DNA from: an uncultured Bacilli bacterium | GTDB lineage: Bacteria; Bacillota_I; Bacilli_A; RF39; UBA660 | DNA length: 47,109 nt | Direction of reading: 5' to 3' | Assembly (NCBI GenBank): GCA_934098445.1 | Contig: CAKOOW010000003.1 | Coordinates: 1-47,109 of the forward strand | Shown here: in pieces, positions 34,145 through 42,088 of the stretch | How positions within the stretch are numbered: the stretch's first letter is position 1 | Layout: each line of letters begins with the position of its first letter | The notes under the pieces: generated by a model | The model's database searches: none | Told to the model about the DNA's origin: nothing | Seen by the model: only the letters and a program-made list of their open reading frames with translations | Program-made: the position numbers and the translations under genes

Positions 34145-34218
34145 GCAGGCATAGTTTAGTGGTAGAATATGAGCTTCCCAAGCTTAGGATGCGGGTCCGA
34201 TTCCCGTTGCCTGCTCCA
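34145..34218 (+). tRNA. tRNA-Gly (CCC)
   Basis: 74 bases with encoded CCA. Acceptor GCAGGCA/TGCCTGC, anticodon CCC at 34177-34179 (loop TTCCCAA). The T-stem GCGGG/CCCGT has a G-U pair, and the T-loop reads TCCGATT: position 55, almost always U (pseudouridine), is C. The rest folds normally. Confidence 0.9.
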
Positions 34219-34262
34219 AATTGATAAGAAACTCGGAAATCAACTTCTGAGAGTAATAAATG

Positions 34263-34287
34263 CTAACTAGAAATAGTTGGTTTTTTT
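34263..34287 (+). terminator. Terminator after the tRNA pair
   Basis: CTAACTA-GAAA-TAGTTGG stem with a stable tetraloop, then seven T. Confidence 0.9.
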
Positions 34288-34328
34288 GTCATTTTGGGTA
34301 TATAATGTTATTTAGGAAAGGATAATTG

Positions 34329-34703
34329 ATGAAAGAAAACCAAAAAACCAATTTGGAACTTTCTAAAAATTTTAACTATGCATTATTAAATTTAAAGCAA
34401 GATATAGGAGAAGCTAATAGTTTAGAAGATAAAATATATTTTGAATTAACTAAACAGCAAATAATTGAATATATAAACTACGCTTATACAAACATAAAGA
34501 ATTGGAAAAATGATTATGAAACCAATAACTATAAATTAATTGCAAATGAGTACAAAGAAATAGAATCTATCATTTCGCAACTAGAATTATGCTTAGTCGA
34601 ATTTGAAAATGAATTCCATATGGAAGGTATATCTTATTCCATATTCCAAATTGGTAAAATTATATCTAATTTAAAGAAAAAGAGTAATAAAAACGACGAA
34701 TGA
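34329..34703 (+). CDS. Hypothetical helical protein, 124 residues
   Basis: ATG 34329 follows AAAGGA; an in-frame TTG lies just before. Soluble, almost all helix, with heptad-like patterns (IEYINYAYTNIKNWKNDY, LIANEYKEIESIISQLELCL), so a helical bundle or coiled coil. Lys-rich end. Not recognised. Followed by 247 bases without an intact gene. Its position after a tRNA pair is a common site for inserted genes, but no attachment repeat was seen. Confidence 0.6.
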   Translation: MKENQKTNLELSKNFNYALLNLKQDIGEANSLEDKIYFELTKQQIIEYINYAYTNIKNWKNDYETNNYKLIANEYKEIESIISQLELCLVEFENEFHMEGISYSIFQIGKIISNLKKKSNKNDE

Positions 34704-34950
34704 AAAGCCAATAATAAAAGCAACTACCCCAAATAGTGATAAATATGGTACTAAAATTGATGGGTACTAAGATGGTTTAGAGATAATTTTATATCATAAG
34801 AAAATATAAAAATAGTGTCTTGATATTAGAAGAACAATTTGCTAAGCCATCATGGCAGCAAAAATTTGTAAAAACACTAAAAAGAGCTATTGTATAAAAA
34901 TTATTGATTTATGAAATACTATTCAACTACCCTATCGTTAGAAATTCAGT
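34704..34950 (+). other. Gap with probable gene remnant
   Basis: No intact gene. A plus-strand frame at 34787-34897 reads without stop and ends VLILEEQFAKPSWQQKFVKT plus LKRAIV, which looks like a protein C-terminus without a start; upstream parts in other frames (DKYGTKIDGY, DGLEIILYHKKI) are also protein-like. Probably the end of a decayed gene. Family unknown. Confidence 0.35.
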
Positions 34951-35853
34951 TTACAAATCTTTTCTTTTGTAAGTTTTTATTTTGCTTAGGATTATTATAA
35001 TACTTAAGATAGTTATACTTCCAAAGACAATAGGAAGTTTATAATCTTTAGAATAAGGTTTAACCTCCAGAATATTACTTTCTAAAGGATGATTATTTAT
35101 ATAACTTAGAAAATAATAAGTCTTAGTATTATCCTTTATATCAATAGTTATCTTCGTATCTTTATCTTTCTTACCACAATTTACTTCAGATACTTTCATA
35201 TATAGGATATCATCTAAAGAATCTTTATAATACAAAGTACAAGTAGCATTATCTAAAGTACTAGTAAGTTTTAAAGTCACTTTACTCTTAGATAGTTTTA
35301 CTAATTCAATAGAAGATACTTCTCTATCTAGTTTATCTTCTTTAATCTTATAATCTAAACTTATCTTAAAACTTTTAAAAAGACTACTCTTCTCTTCTTC
35401 ACCATTTAAATTAATAATATCATAATCTTCATAATATACTTCAATATTATCATCAGAAAACTTAGCATCTTTTAAATAAGACTTGGTAATACTTTTTATC
35501 TCTTCCGAAGTATTACCATTCTTAAGAGCTATAATATCAATGAGTTCTAAGGTCCAAGTATCAGGATTATCTAAGATGTCAAAACGATTATTTATATTTC
35601 CTGTAAAACTAGTCATAAGAATATTATCTTCTAAAATATATTTAACGACTATAGATTTATTATTATCGGGATTAAGAGTGGGATACTTAATAGTGAGAGT
35701 ATCTTTTGTAATGGAGATACTAGTATCTCCCATATTGGTATACATCTGATAGGTAGAAGTATCCAAAAGATCTTTTTTTATTTCTTTTAGACTTAAAGCA
35801 TGAACAGAAGAAGAAAAAAGAAAGAGAGATATTAATAGAATAATTTTTTTCAT
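34951..35853 (-). CDS. Exported membrane-anchored protein, unknown
   Basis: 300 residues. Sec signal peptide (MKKIILLISLFLFSSSVHA, cut likely after SVHA), a ~250-residue outside domain with strong beta pattern, and one C-terminal helix (about 273-290) followed by the basic tail KTYKRKDL, so it is held in the membrane facing out. Two Cys (TCTLYY and VNCGKK) may pair. No family recognised. Start overlaps the previous stop by four bases (ATGA); last gene of a four-gene operon. Confidence 0.75.
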   Translation of the reverse strand: MKKIILLISLFLFSSSVHALSLKEIKKDLLDTSTYQMYTNMGDTSISITKDTLTIKYPTLNPDNNKSIVVKYILEDNILMTSFTGNINNRFDILDNPDTWTLELIDIIALKNGNTSEEIKSITKSYLKDAKFSDDNIEVYYEDYDIINLNGEEEKSSLFKSFKISLDYKIKEDKLDREVSSIELVKLSKSKVTLKLTSTLDNATCTLYYKDSLDDILYMKVSEVNCGKKDKDTKITIDIKDNTKTYYFLSYINNHPLESNILEVKPYSKDYKLPIVFGSITILSIIIILSKIKTYKRKDL

Positions 35854-36299
35854 CTTACAATTTTATCTCGAGCTTCTTCAAAACTTCTTACTCTTATAAG
35901 AGCATTTTCTTCTAATTTAGGTTTAAGTTTAGCATTTATAATAGCAATATCAGCTGGACTTATTACTCTAATAACACTTACCAATGCTACCCATTTATCG
36001 ATTGTATCATTTCCACAACGTCGGTAAGTCTTAGCTAGAGGCATGCTCATCTCATAGACACTATCTTCAATTGATTTTTTTCTTTTTTTAGCTCTTAAAA
36101 GAGAACGTTTTAAGTCTAGTAAGAACTTCTTCATTACTTTATTATCACTTAGATTATAAACTTTTAAATATTCTTCATACATACAAATATAATTTTCTAA
36201 ATTATCTGCTTTTTTCATATCATGATTAATACGATAATCACTTGTCTCATGAAAGAAACCCCTTAATATTACATATTCTTCATCAGTTATTTGCATCAT
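35850..36299 (-). CDS. Hypothetical protein, ~149 residues
   Basis: Soluble helical protein. ATG at 36299 (or 36296) follows AAGGA; a GTG at 36305 is also in frame. It contains the basic run SLLRAKKRKKSIED near residue 75 and ends ALIRVRSFEEARDKIVR. No family known. Overlaps the nucleotidase-like gene by 17 bases and the next gene by 4, so translation is tightly linked. Confidence 0.65.
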   Translation of the reverse strand: MMQITDEEYVILRGFFHETSDYRINHDMKKADNLENYICMYEEYLKVYNLSDNKVMKKFLLDLKRSLLRAKKRKKSIEDSVYEMSMPLAKTYRRCGNDTIDKWVALVSVIRVISPADIAIINAKLKPKLEENALIRVRSFEEARDKIVR

Positions 36300-36915
36300 T
36301 AACACTTTCCTTTTCTTCTAATATTTTAGGATCTAACAAGATTTTAGCTACTTCTTGCCATCCTGTATGATAATCATATCCTGCTCTTAAGATACCCTTT
36401 TCTTTTAATTCTTCATTAGATATATTTTTATTATGATAAGAAGGAAATAGGATTCTAATGGGAATAGCGGGATTTAAATTAGAGACTAAATCATCTATTT
36501 GAATATCTGCTCTACAGATATCTTTGGCTCCTGTAAATATATAGTTCTTAGGAGGAATAACATCTTCGGGAATTAAACGATAAAGAAGTTCAAACTTACT
36601 CTTAAATATTCTTCCGGAGTTCTTTAAATCAAAAGGATTACGACAATCACTACAAGGATATATATCATAATACTTACTTAAGATTTTAATAGTCTCTAAA
36701 GTCCCTGGTAAAAGAACAGGATTCTCATACTGATCCTTTGTACTTATAAACTGATAAAATTCTTGTTTTCTATCCCTAGGAATAGCTACTTCATCAATAT
36801 AATACTCTGTAAAATCATCAATCGTATAATTAGTATTTAAAAACTCATTAACAAGCTCTAAATAACCAGAGAAGCAAAATACTTCATCTATATCTAATAA
36901 TATTTTCTTTTTCAT
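36283..36915 (-). CDS. HAD-type 5'(3')-deoxyribonucleotidase-like protein
   Basis: 210 residues. Begins KKKILLDIDEVFCFSGY: D8 and D10 fit the HAD DxDxV/T catalytic motif, with Val-Phe in place of the usual Thr. The helical cap follows (YTIDDFTEYYID), then PVLLPGTLETIKILSKYYDIYPCSD, motif two being C/S near YPCSD, a Lys in KNYIFTGAKD and an acidic motif IQIDDLVSNL. This layout is that of NT5C-type nucleotidases (PF06941). Substrate unproven. Start has GGAG; 7 bases after the hydrolase gene. Confidence 0.75.
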   Translation of the reverse strand: MKKKILLDIDEVFCFSGYLELVNEFLNTNYTIDDFTEYYIDEVAIPRDRKQEFYQFISTKDQYENPVLLPGTLETIKILSKYYDIYPCSDCRNPFDLKNSGRIFKSKFELLYRLIPEDVIPPKNYIFTGAKDICRADIQIDDLVSNLNPAIPIRILFPSYHNKNISNEELKEKGILRAGYDYHTGWQEVAKILLDPKILEEKESVNDANN

Positions 36916-36922
36916 AAGACTC

Positions 36923-37819
36923 CTACTTTCTTATAAACTCCAAGATATCATGAATAATTATATCTTTTTCTTCTTCTTGAATTAAATCATGTCTTAAATG
37001 AGGATATACTTTTGATGTAACATTTCTATATCCTAACGCTTCTAAAAATTTTTCTAACTCTTTAAACTTTTTAATACTTATTATAACACGATCACAAGCT
37101 CCTGCTAGTAAAAAAATATCTAAAGATTTATTTTTCATTAGATAATCTTTCTTCTTAAAAGCATGCTTTTGAAGACTAAAAAGATTTAAGAAACCATTAG
37201 TCGTAAAGATAAAACCACATAAAGGATCACTATTATAGTTAGTCACATTCTTCTCATTTTTACTTAACCACTCATTAGGATACTTATAATTCTTATTAAA
37301 ACTTTCTATAGAGAGCTTATTTAAAAATTCATTAGGTTTTCTTGGATTACCAAAGATATTATCTAATTTAGCTACCAACAAGCCTATATCCACTAGATTA
37401 TTTTTAGTCGGCGGACCACAAAGAATTAATTTAGTAATCTCATCATCATACTTACTAATATAATTACGCGCTATTAAAGTTCCCATACTATGAGAGAATA
37501 AAATAACGGTCAATTGAGGATATTTTTCTTTAAAATAACTAATAACTATATGAACATCTTCACCTAAAAGCGAGGCATCATCACTATAAAAGTACCCTAA
37601 GTCTTCTGGATTTTTAACACTTTTCCCATGACCACGATGATCATAAACAACGGGTAAATACCCTTCTTTAGCTAACTTTTCTAAAAAATAATTATACCTT
37701 TCTTTATGTTCACTCATTCCATGCAAAATGACTACTAAGGCTTTGGGAGTCTCAACTGGAATATAATTAACATCAAGATAAATTCCTTTAATACTAGATT
37801 CTATTTGTAAATTGTTCAT
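36923..37819 (-). CDS. Alpha/beta hydrolase, monoacylglycerol lipase-like
   Basis: 298 residues. Serine hydrolase fold: ILHGMSEHKERY (oxyanion region), YDHRGHGKS, nucleophile elbow SHSMG with S111, acid D243 (GACDRVI) and H277 (LRHDLIQE). Closest to the lysophospholipase/monoacylglycerol lipase group (Hydrolase_4). The elbow has Ser109 where Gly is usual. No signal peptide, so cytoplasmic or membrane-edge. First gene of the operon, start with AAGGAG. Confidence 0.9.
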   Translation of the reverse strand: MNNLQIESSIKGIYLDVNYIPVETPKALVVILHGMSEHKERYNYFLEKLAKEGYLPVVYDHRGHGKSVKNPEDLGYFYSDDASLLGEDVHIVISYFKEKYPQLTVILFSHSMGTLIARNYISKYDDEITKLILCGPPTKNNLVDIGLLVAKLDNIFGNPRKPNEFLNKLSIESFNKNYKYPNEWLSKNEKNVTNYNSDPLCGFIFTTNGFLNLFSLQKHAFKKKDYLMKNKSLDIFLLAGACDRVIISIKKFKELEKFLEALGYRNVTSKVYPHLRHDLIQEEEKDIIIHDILEFIRK

Positions 37820-37895
37820 AAATCTCCTTTTTTAGTTCTCTTAAATTATATCATAAGAAGAAAAAATACTCTAGAAAAGGCAAATTTTTGTATAT

Positions 37896-37983
37896 ACTGA
37901 CCTTTTTTGGGGTATTTTACTGACTACTTTTGGGGCATTTTACTGACTACTTTTGGGGTATTTTACTGACCTTTTTTGGGGTA
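37896..37983. repeat. 23-bp tandem repeat, 3.8 copies
   Basis: Units start at 37896, 37919, 37942 and 37965. The outer two read ACTGACCTTTTTTGGGGTA; the inner two read ACTGACTACTTTTGGGG followed by C/TATTTT. The last is cut at 19 bases. It lies upstream of the hydrolase operon and downstream of a convergent-free gene end. The units recall the multiple end repeats of IS21-family elements, but no transposase is near; solo IS end or protein-binding array. Confidence 0.85.
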
Positions 37984-37987
37984 ACTA

Positions 37988-38016
37988 AAAAGAATACACT
38001 AAGTTAAGCGTATTCT
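37988..38016 (-). terminator. Terminator after the 38038 gene
   Basis: Minus strand AGAATACGCT - loop - AGTGTATTCT with one mismatch, then TTTT. Lies just past the stop at 38038 and right against the 23-bp repeats. Confidence 0.8.
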
Positions 38017-38037
38017 ATTTATATTAAAACTAATAAA

Positions 38038-39630
38038 TCATAATAGAGATATGGTATACTTCATATTACGAATAGTAATAATCATCTTAATAGAAGTAGC
38101 ATATTTCATATTATAATCAACTTCTAAGACTTTATTACCACTTATATCATTAGAAGCCGATTTATCAGTTACACTACTAGTATATGTCTTATCATTATAA
38201 ATATATTCAAAAGTAACAAAGTTATTATAGAAGTCATTACCTCCATACATACTATAATTACTAGTATTATCTAAAGATACTAAACTATCTAAGACTATTA
38301 AAGTCTTTTTAGTATTACTATTATTAGTAATAGCATTCTTCTTAAGAGTACAATTATCACTCTGACAATAATTATATTCATAAGTATAATTATCGGTTAG
38401 ATTATAATCATCAATAATAATACTAGAATTCTTCAAAGTAGTAGTTTCTAAATTAATACTTTCTCCTAAAGAATAATTTCCCTTATCTATAACAGTATCA
38501 TTTTCTTTAGGAGAAACTTTTAAAGTCTTATAACTAGGAGTTCCTTCTCCATTAACATATTTAACACTATCTAGAATTTTAATCTTATAAGAATTACTAA
38601 TCTCATTATCAAGGATACTATAACATAAAATGTATTTATGTGTCTTATTAGATTCAATCTTATCTTTATAATAAGGTTCACCAAGGTCTTTAAAATAAGT
38701 AGATTTATCTAAGATAGGATAAACATAAGTATTACCAAGTTGTAACCAGAAGTTATCAGTATCTAATTCTTTAGGAGTCTTACTTTTATTGGTAACCGAT
38801 AAGACTAAGACTAAATAATGATATTTATCACTTAAAGTATTTCCTCCGTAATCTAATTTCGTTAGATAAGAATTTTCAACGGTAATATTAAAATTACTAT
38901 AAGTAAAAGCCTTATCAATTCGCACATTATTATTCAATTTAATTAAACTATTAACTAATAAGACTAAAAGCACTAATCCTAAGATACCTCCAAGTCCCAT
39001 AAAGACTAACTTGTTATCAATGATATAATACTTAAATTCTCGAAGTTTTCTATTAATAAGACTCTTAATCTTATAGTCTTCTAACTGAATACCAATTTCA
39101 ATTTCAGCATCATCTTCTTTAGCAATATCAATATCATCTCGAAGATTAGTAAACTCAATAGTAGTTAAGTCAAACCCAATGACATTTAGAAAATAAAAGA
39201 TTAAGAAGATAAAGTTAGGATAAAAAGTAAATTTTGAAATATCACGGTATAATAATCCGGTTTGACTGGCAATCGTATTAAATTCAAAATTATCTAAAGT
39301 CCCCCGGTAGATAAAAGTAAAGACAAAAAGAATCGTATAAAAGATAGCTCCCGTTAAATAAAGTTTCGTATCTTTATCTTTACTCTTAAATAAAATAAAG
39401 ATAATAATATTCGTGAGGATGATAACCAGTAAGGCAATTGGTAATAAGTAGCCAATGTAATGGAAGGAAAGCTCCACTTCTTTTGTCGTATAACTATTAG
39501 AAACAAAGGTTCCAAAAAAATGCATCAAATTAAAAAGTTTAAAAGTCACAAAACCAATTAATAACATCATCACAATATTAATAATTTTAAAATGTTCAAT
39601 TAAGAATTTAAAAGGTTTTCTTATTATCAT
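38038..39630 (-). CDS. Multi-pass membrane protein with outside domain, unknown
   Basis: 530 residues, AGGAG before ATG. Helices at about 15-38, 55-80, 90-108 and 133-152, an acidic cytoplasmic stretch (IAKEDDAEIEIGIQLEDYK), another helix at about 208-230, then ~300 outside residues. Part of that (about 240-345) has the rhythm of DUF4352/TelA-like immunoglobulin domains (FNITVENSYL, YLVLVLSVTNKSKTPKEL, NFWLQLG). Lower part is Ser/Asn/Thr-rich with a CQSDNC pair. Function unknown. Confidence 0.7.
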   Translation of the reverse strand: MIIRKPFKFLIEHFKIINIVMMLLIGFVTFKLFNLMHFFGTFVSNSYTTKEVELSFHYIGYLLPIALLVIILTNIIIFILFKSKDKDTKLYLTGAIFYTILFVFTFIYRGTLDNFEFNTIASQTGLLYRDISKFTFYPNFIFLIFYFLNVIGFDLTTIEFTNLRDDIDIAKEDDAEIEIGIQLEDYKIKSLINRKLREFKYYIIDNKLVFMGLGGILGLVLLVLLVNSLIKLNNNVRIDKAFTYSNFNITVENSYLTKLDYGGNTLSDKYHYLVLVLSVTNKSKTPKELDTDNFWLQLGNTYVYPILDKSTYFKDLGEPYYKDKIESNKTHKYILCYSILDNEISNSYKIKILDSVKYVNGEGTPSYKTLKVSPKENDTVIDKGNYSLGESINLETTTLKNSSIIIDDYNLTDNYTYEYNYCQSDNCTLKKNAITNNSNTKKTLIVLDSLVSLDNTSNYSMYGGNDFYNNFVTFEYIYNDKTYTSSVTDKSASNDISGNKVLEVDYNMKYATSIKMIITIRNMKYTISLL

Positions 39631-39679
39631 ATGAACGCTCCTATTCTATTTTAGTATACCATTTAAAAAAGAAAATTAA

Positions 39680-39707
39680 AAGAGTCCACGATAATTCTCG
39701 GGACCTA
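39680..39707 (-). terminator. Probable terminator after the LysM gene
   Basis: Minus strand GGTCCCGA - loop - TCGTGGAC with a bulge, then TCTTTT. Between the LysM stop and the next gene's start. Confidence 0.6.
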
Positions 39708-39726
39708 TTTTTTCAAAATAAATTCT

Positions 39727-40176
39727 TTATTTATTAGTTTTATTAATCATTAACTGACCTGGTAGTAAATAGATTGTCTGATTCATTTTAATAATTTCAT
39801 CAGCATTTCTTTTAAATTTATCAGCCACAATACTTAGAGTATCTCCATCTTTAGTGATATAAAAGCTATAACCACTCTTGGGAATCATTATCTTCTGATT
39901 AGGATAGATATAATCATCCATATTTAAGCCATTTAAGGCTGCTAGTAATGTAGGATTAATATTATAACGACGGGCAATTGCATAAAGATTATCACCAGTA
40001 TTGACGGTATAGGTAGTAAAGTAATCATTACTTACAGGAACAGCTATATCCATTCCCGCTCTTAAGGAATCCTCATAAAGATTATTAATGCTCATTAGCT
40101 CTTCTTTTGTCGTATTAAAGCGATTAGCTATATCATTTAAAGACTCATTGTAACCAACAGTATATTTATCATACAT
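39727..40176 (-). CDS. Three-LysM protein without signal peptide
   Basis: 149 residues made almost wholly of three LysM units (about 4-47, 53-97, 104-147), e.g. YTVNTGDNLYAIARRYNINP and YITKDGDTLSIVADKF. LysM binds peptidoglycan or chitin-like glycans. There is no signal peptide or membrane helix. In spore formers, LysM proteins made without a signal in the mother cell (SafA, SpoVID-like) go to the spore coat/cortex border, which fits spoIVA here, though this is inference. Its ribosome site AGGATGTG lies inside a terminator-like hairpin. Confidence 0.85.
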   Translation of the reverse strand: MYDKYTVGYNESLNDIANRFNTTKEELMSINNLYEDSLRAGMDIAVPVSNDYFTTYTVNTGDNLYAIARRYNINPTLLAALNGLNMDDYIYPNQKIMIPKSGYSFYITKDGDTLSIVADKFKRNADEIIKMNQTIYLLPGQLMINKTNK

Positions 40177-40213
40177 AAAAAATCACATCCTATAATAAGA
40201 TATGTGACTTTTT
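40177..40213 (-). terminator. Terminator-like hairpin covering the LysM ribosome site
   Basis: Minus strand AAAAAGTCACAT (40213-40202) pairs with ATGTGATTTTTT (40188-40177), one G-U pair. The T-run ends at the LysM ATG (40176), and AGGATG is in the loop/3' arm. Either terminates the upstream gene, or hides the LysM ribosome site in read-through transcripts, or both. Confidence 0.75.
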
Positions 40214-40221
40214 AGTTTGTG

Positions 40222-40686
40222 TTAATCATTTTTGGGGATATATTTTTTCTTTTCTTCCATCATAAATGCCGTAATATTAGTTTCAATTTCTGTTAAAGCT
40301 TTCTTATCAATATTAGATAAATTAACTATTTCTTTAACCGTATCAATAGTTATCATCCCCCAAATAAGTCCTTCGTAGACTTCTAAATCATTAAATAAAT
40401 CGGGAGTAATGGAAGTAAGGGCATAACCTACAAACACACGAGCTTGCCCAATCAAGATGCGCTTATTAGTCAAAGTAACAACAGCAGTACTAAAAATATC
40501 TTTGTGAGTATCATTCTTCTGAGCTGGGAAAGCATAGATTACTTCTTCCCCGGGATTTAAATGCTTTTCTACCACACCAGAATGTTTCTTTAGACGCCAA
40601 GCAATCCCCCCATGATATTTTCTTTTAAATTCTAAAACTTTAGCATATACAGCGCCAATACTTTGCTTTTCCACTGTAACTAACAT
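40222..40686 (-). CDS. PH-like domain protein (YokE-type), putative
   Basis: 154 residues, AGGTGA before ATG. Middle part EEVIYAFPAQKNDTHKDIFST then AVVTLTNKRILIGQARV is the beginning-strand pattern of bacterial PH domains (VxLTNKRIL is very typical), followed by IWGMITIDTVKEIVNL. No membrane segment. Probably a membrane-edge or scaffold protein; exact role unknown. Same strand and close to the tail-anchored and lipase-like genes. Confidence 0.7.
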   Translation of the reverse strand: MLVTVEKQSIGAVYAKVLEFKRKYHGGIAWRLKKHSGVVEKHLNPGEEVIYAFPAQKNDTHKDIFSTAVVTLTNKRILIGQARVFVGYALTSITPDLFNDLEVYEGLIWGMITIDTVKEIVNLSNIDKKALTEIETNITAFMMEEKKKYIPKND

Positions 40687-40729
40687 AATAAATCACCTAA
40701 GTTTGTTTTATCATAAAACCAGTAAAAAA

Positions 40730-42013
40730 TCAATCTAAATAGGTAGTTAGGAAGTAATAAGCCGCAAAACCAATGGCTAAAATGATTAAGATGATAAAAA
40801 TGGCTAAAAAGAGGCTGCCAAAATGGCTTTTCTTGGGTGGTTTTTCCGCTTCTACTTTGATATTAACTTCTTTTTCTTCAACTTCTTCTTTAGGTGGCTC
40901 TAGTAAAACCTTATAGTGGGATTCTTCATATTTATTTCTAACCTCTTGATTACGATTAACGGCATTAAGATTAATACTTGTCTGGGTCAAAGCCATATCA
41001 ATTCTTGATTCACCAAAGCTTAGACGATGTTCCTCTTCCTCTTTTGTTAAATGATCAATATTATCAAAAAGATTTTCTGTAATTATCTTAGCATATTTAT
41101 TAGAAGTATTATTATCAATAATCATACTAATACTTTTCTTATAAGCCGAAACATTCTCATTAACTCCCCTACTAATGTCTTTAAAGAAATCATAATAGTA
41201 TGTATATAAAGTATCAATTAAGACTTCCTTATCAACATATTTATTATTAAGACTAACGTAGTCAGTTTTTTCTAAAGAACTACTATAATTATATAAAGGA
41301 ATTAAATTTATTACATTATTCCCGCGATTATAATAAATCCCATAAGTATTAAGATTAATTTGACTTTGATTTAAAAGAAGTTCTCCCAGTAAATAATTTA
41401 TATAAGTGTTTTTCACTTTATAAAGAGACTTACTATCTAAATTAAAAACATAACTAATAATATTTATTGGAAAATCAATTATTTCTTTAATTAAATTAGT
41501 ATCTACCAACAAATCATTTTTAGAAGGGGCATTTAAATGAATATAATTAGCTAAAAAGTTGGGGATAGTCCTTTTTTCTTCTTTAATTAACATAACCATT
41601 CTTTTAGATAGATCTTCGATAGTATATATTTCATCTTCTAAAGTAAGTGCACTAATAAGAATTGATCCTCTTAGCTTATCCTTGGTCAAAAGATGAAATG
41701 CCGGCATAGCATTAATTCCTAATAATTTTAAAACTTCATAATTAATAACATCCAAATCCTCTTGATAAGGTTCAAGAGATGTCCTTAAAAATCCTAAAGT
41801 TTCTACCGAAGTATATACATCTTTATCCGAATCTACATCCTCAATTCTTTTCTTACTTAAGACTTTATAAGTCAAACGTCCCCTTAAGTTAATAGGGCTA
41901 TTGGGAATAGCTCTTAAGTTAATATTACTTGCTTTTAAATTTCCATTAATGGTATCTACTAAGAAATATTTATCAGCATTATAAAAGTTTTTAATATCGG
42001 TTGTATCGTTCAT
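40730..42013 (-). CDS. Tail-anchored protein, unknown
   Basis: 427 residues, AAGGATG before ATG. The first ~340 residues are soluble with a kinase-like feel (FYNADKYFLVDTING at the start, LLGELLLNQSQINLNTYGIYY in the middle, as in HipA-like or phosphotransferase folds), but I see no clear catalytic set. After a Glu/Lys/Pro linker (about 370-395), one hydrophobic helix (about 402-423) ends the protein, so it is anchored with its body inside. Neighbours are lipase-like and PH-like genes. Confidence 0.65.
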   Translation of the reverse strand: MNDTTDIKNFYNADKYFLVDTINGNLKASNINLRAIPNSPINLRGRLTYKVLSKKRIEDVDSDKDVYTSVETLGFLRTSLEPYQEDLDVINYEVLKLLGINAMPAFHLLTKDKLRGSILISALTLEDEIYTIEDLSKRMVMLIKEEKRTIPNFLANYIHLNAPSKNDLLVDTNLIKEIIDFPINIISYVFNLDSKSLYKVKNTYINYLLGELLLNQSQINLNTYGIYYNRGNNVINLIPLYNYSSSLEKTDYVSLNNKYVDKEVLIDTLYTYYYDFFKDISRGVNENVSAYKKSISMIIDNNTSNKYAKIITENLFDNIDHLTKEEEEHRLSFGESRIDMALTQTSINLNAVNRNQEVRNKYEESHYKVLLEPPKEEVEEKEVNIKVEAEKPPKKSHFGSLFLAIFIILIILAIGFAAYYFLTTYLD

Positions 42014-42088
42014 ATTACTTCATCCTTATCTTATAAGATGATTATAACAAATAATGACACTATTTTCTAGGTAAGTTCACGAAAGTCG

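Noticed and set aside
34118..34287. Riboswitch or T-box near the tRNA pair
   Set aside because: The hairpins are simple terminator-like stems; there is no T-box sequence or specifier stem.
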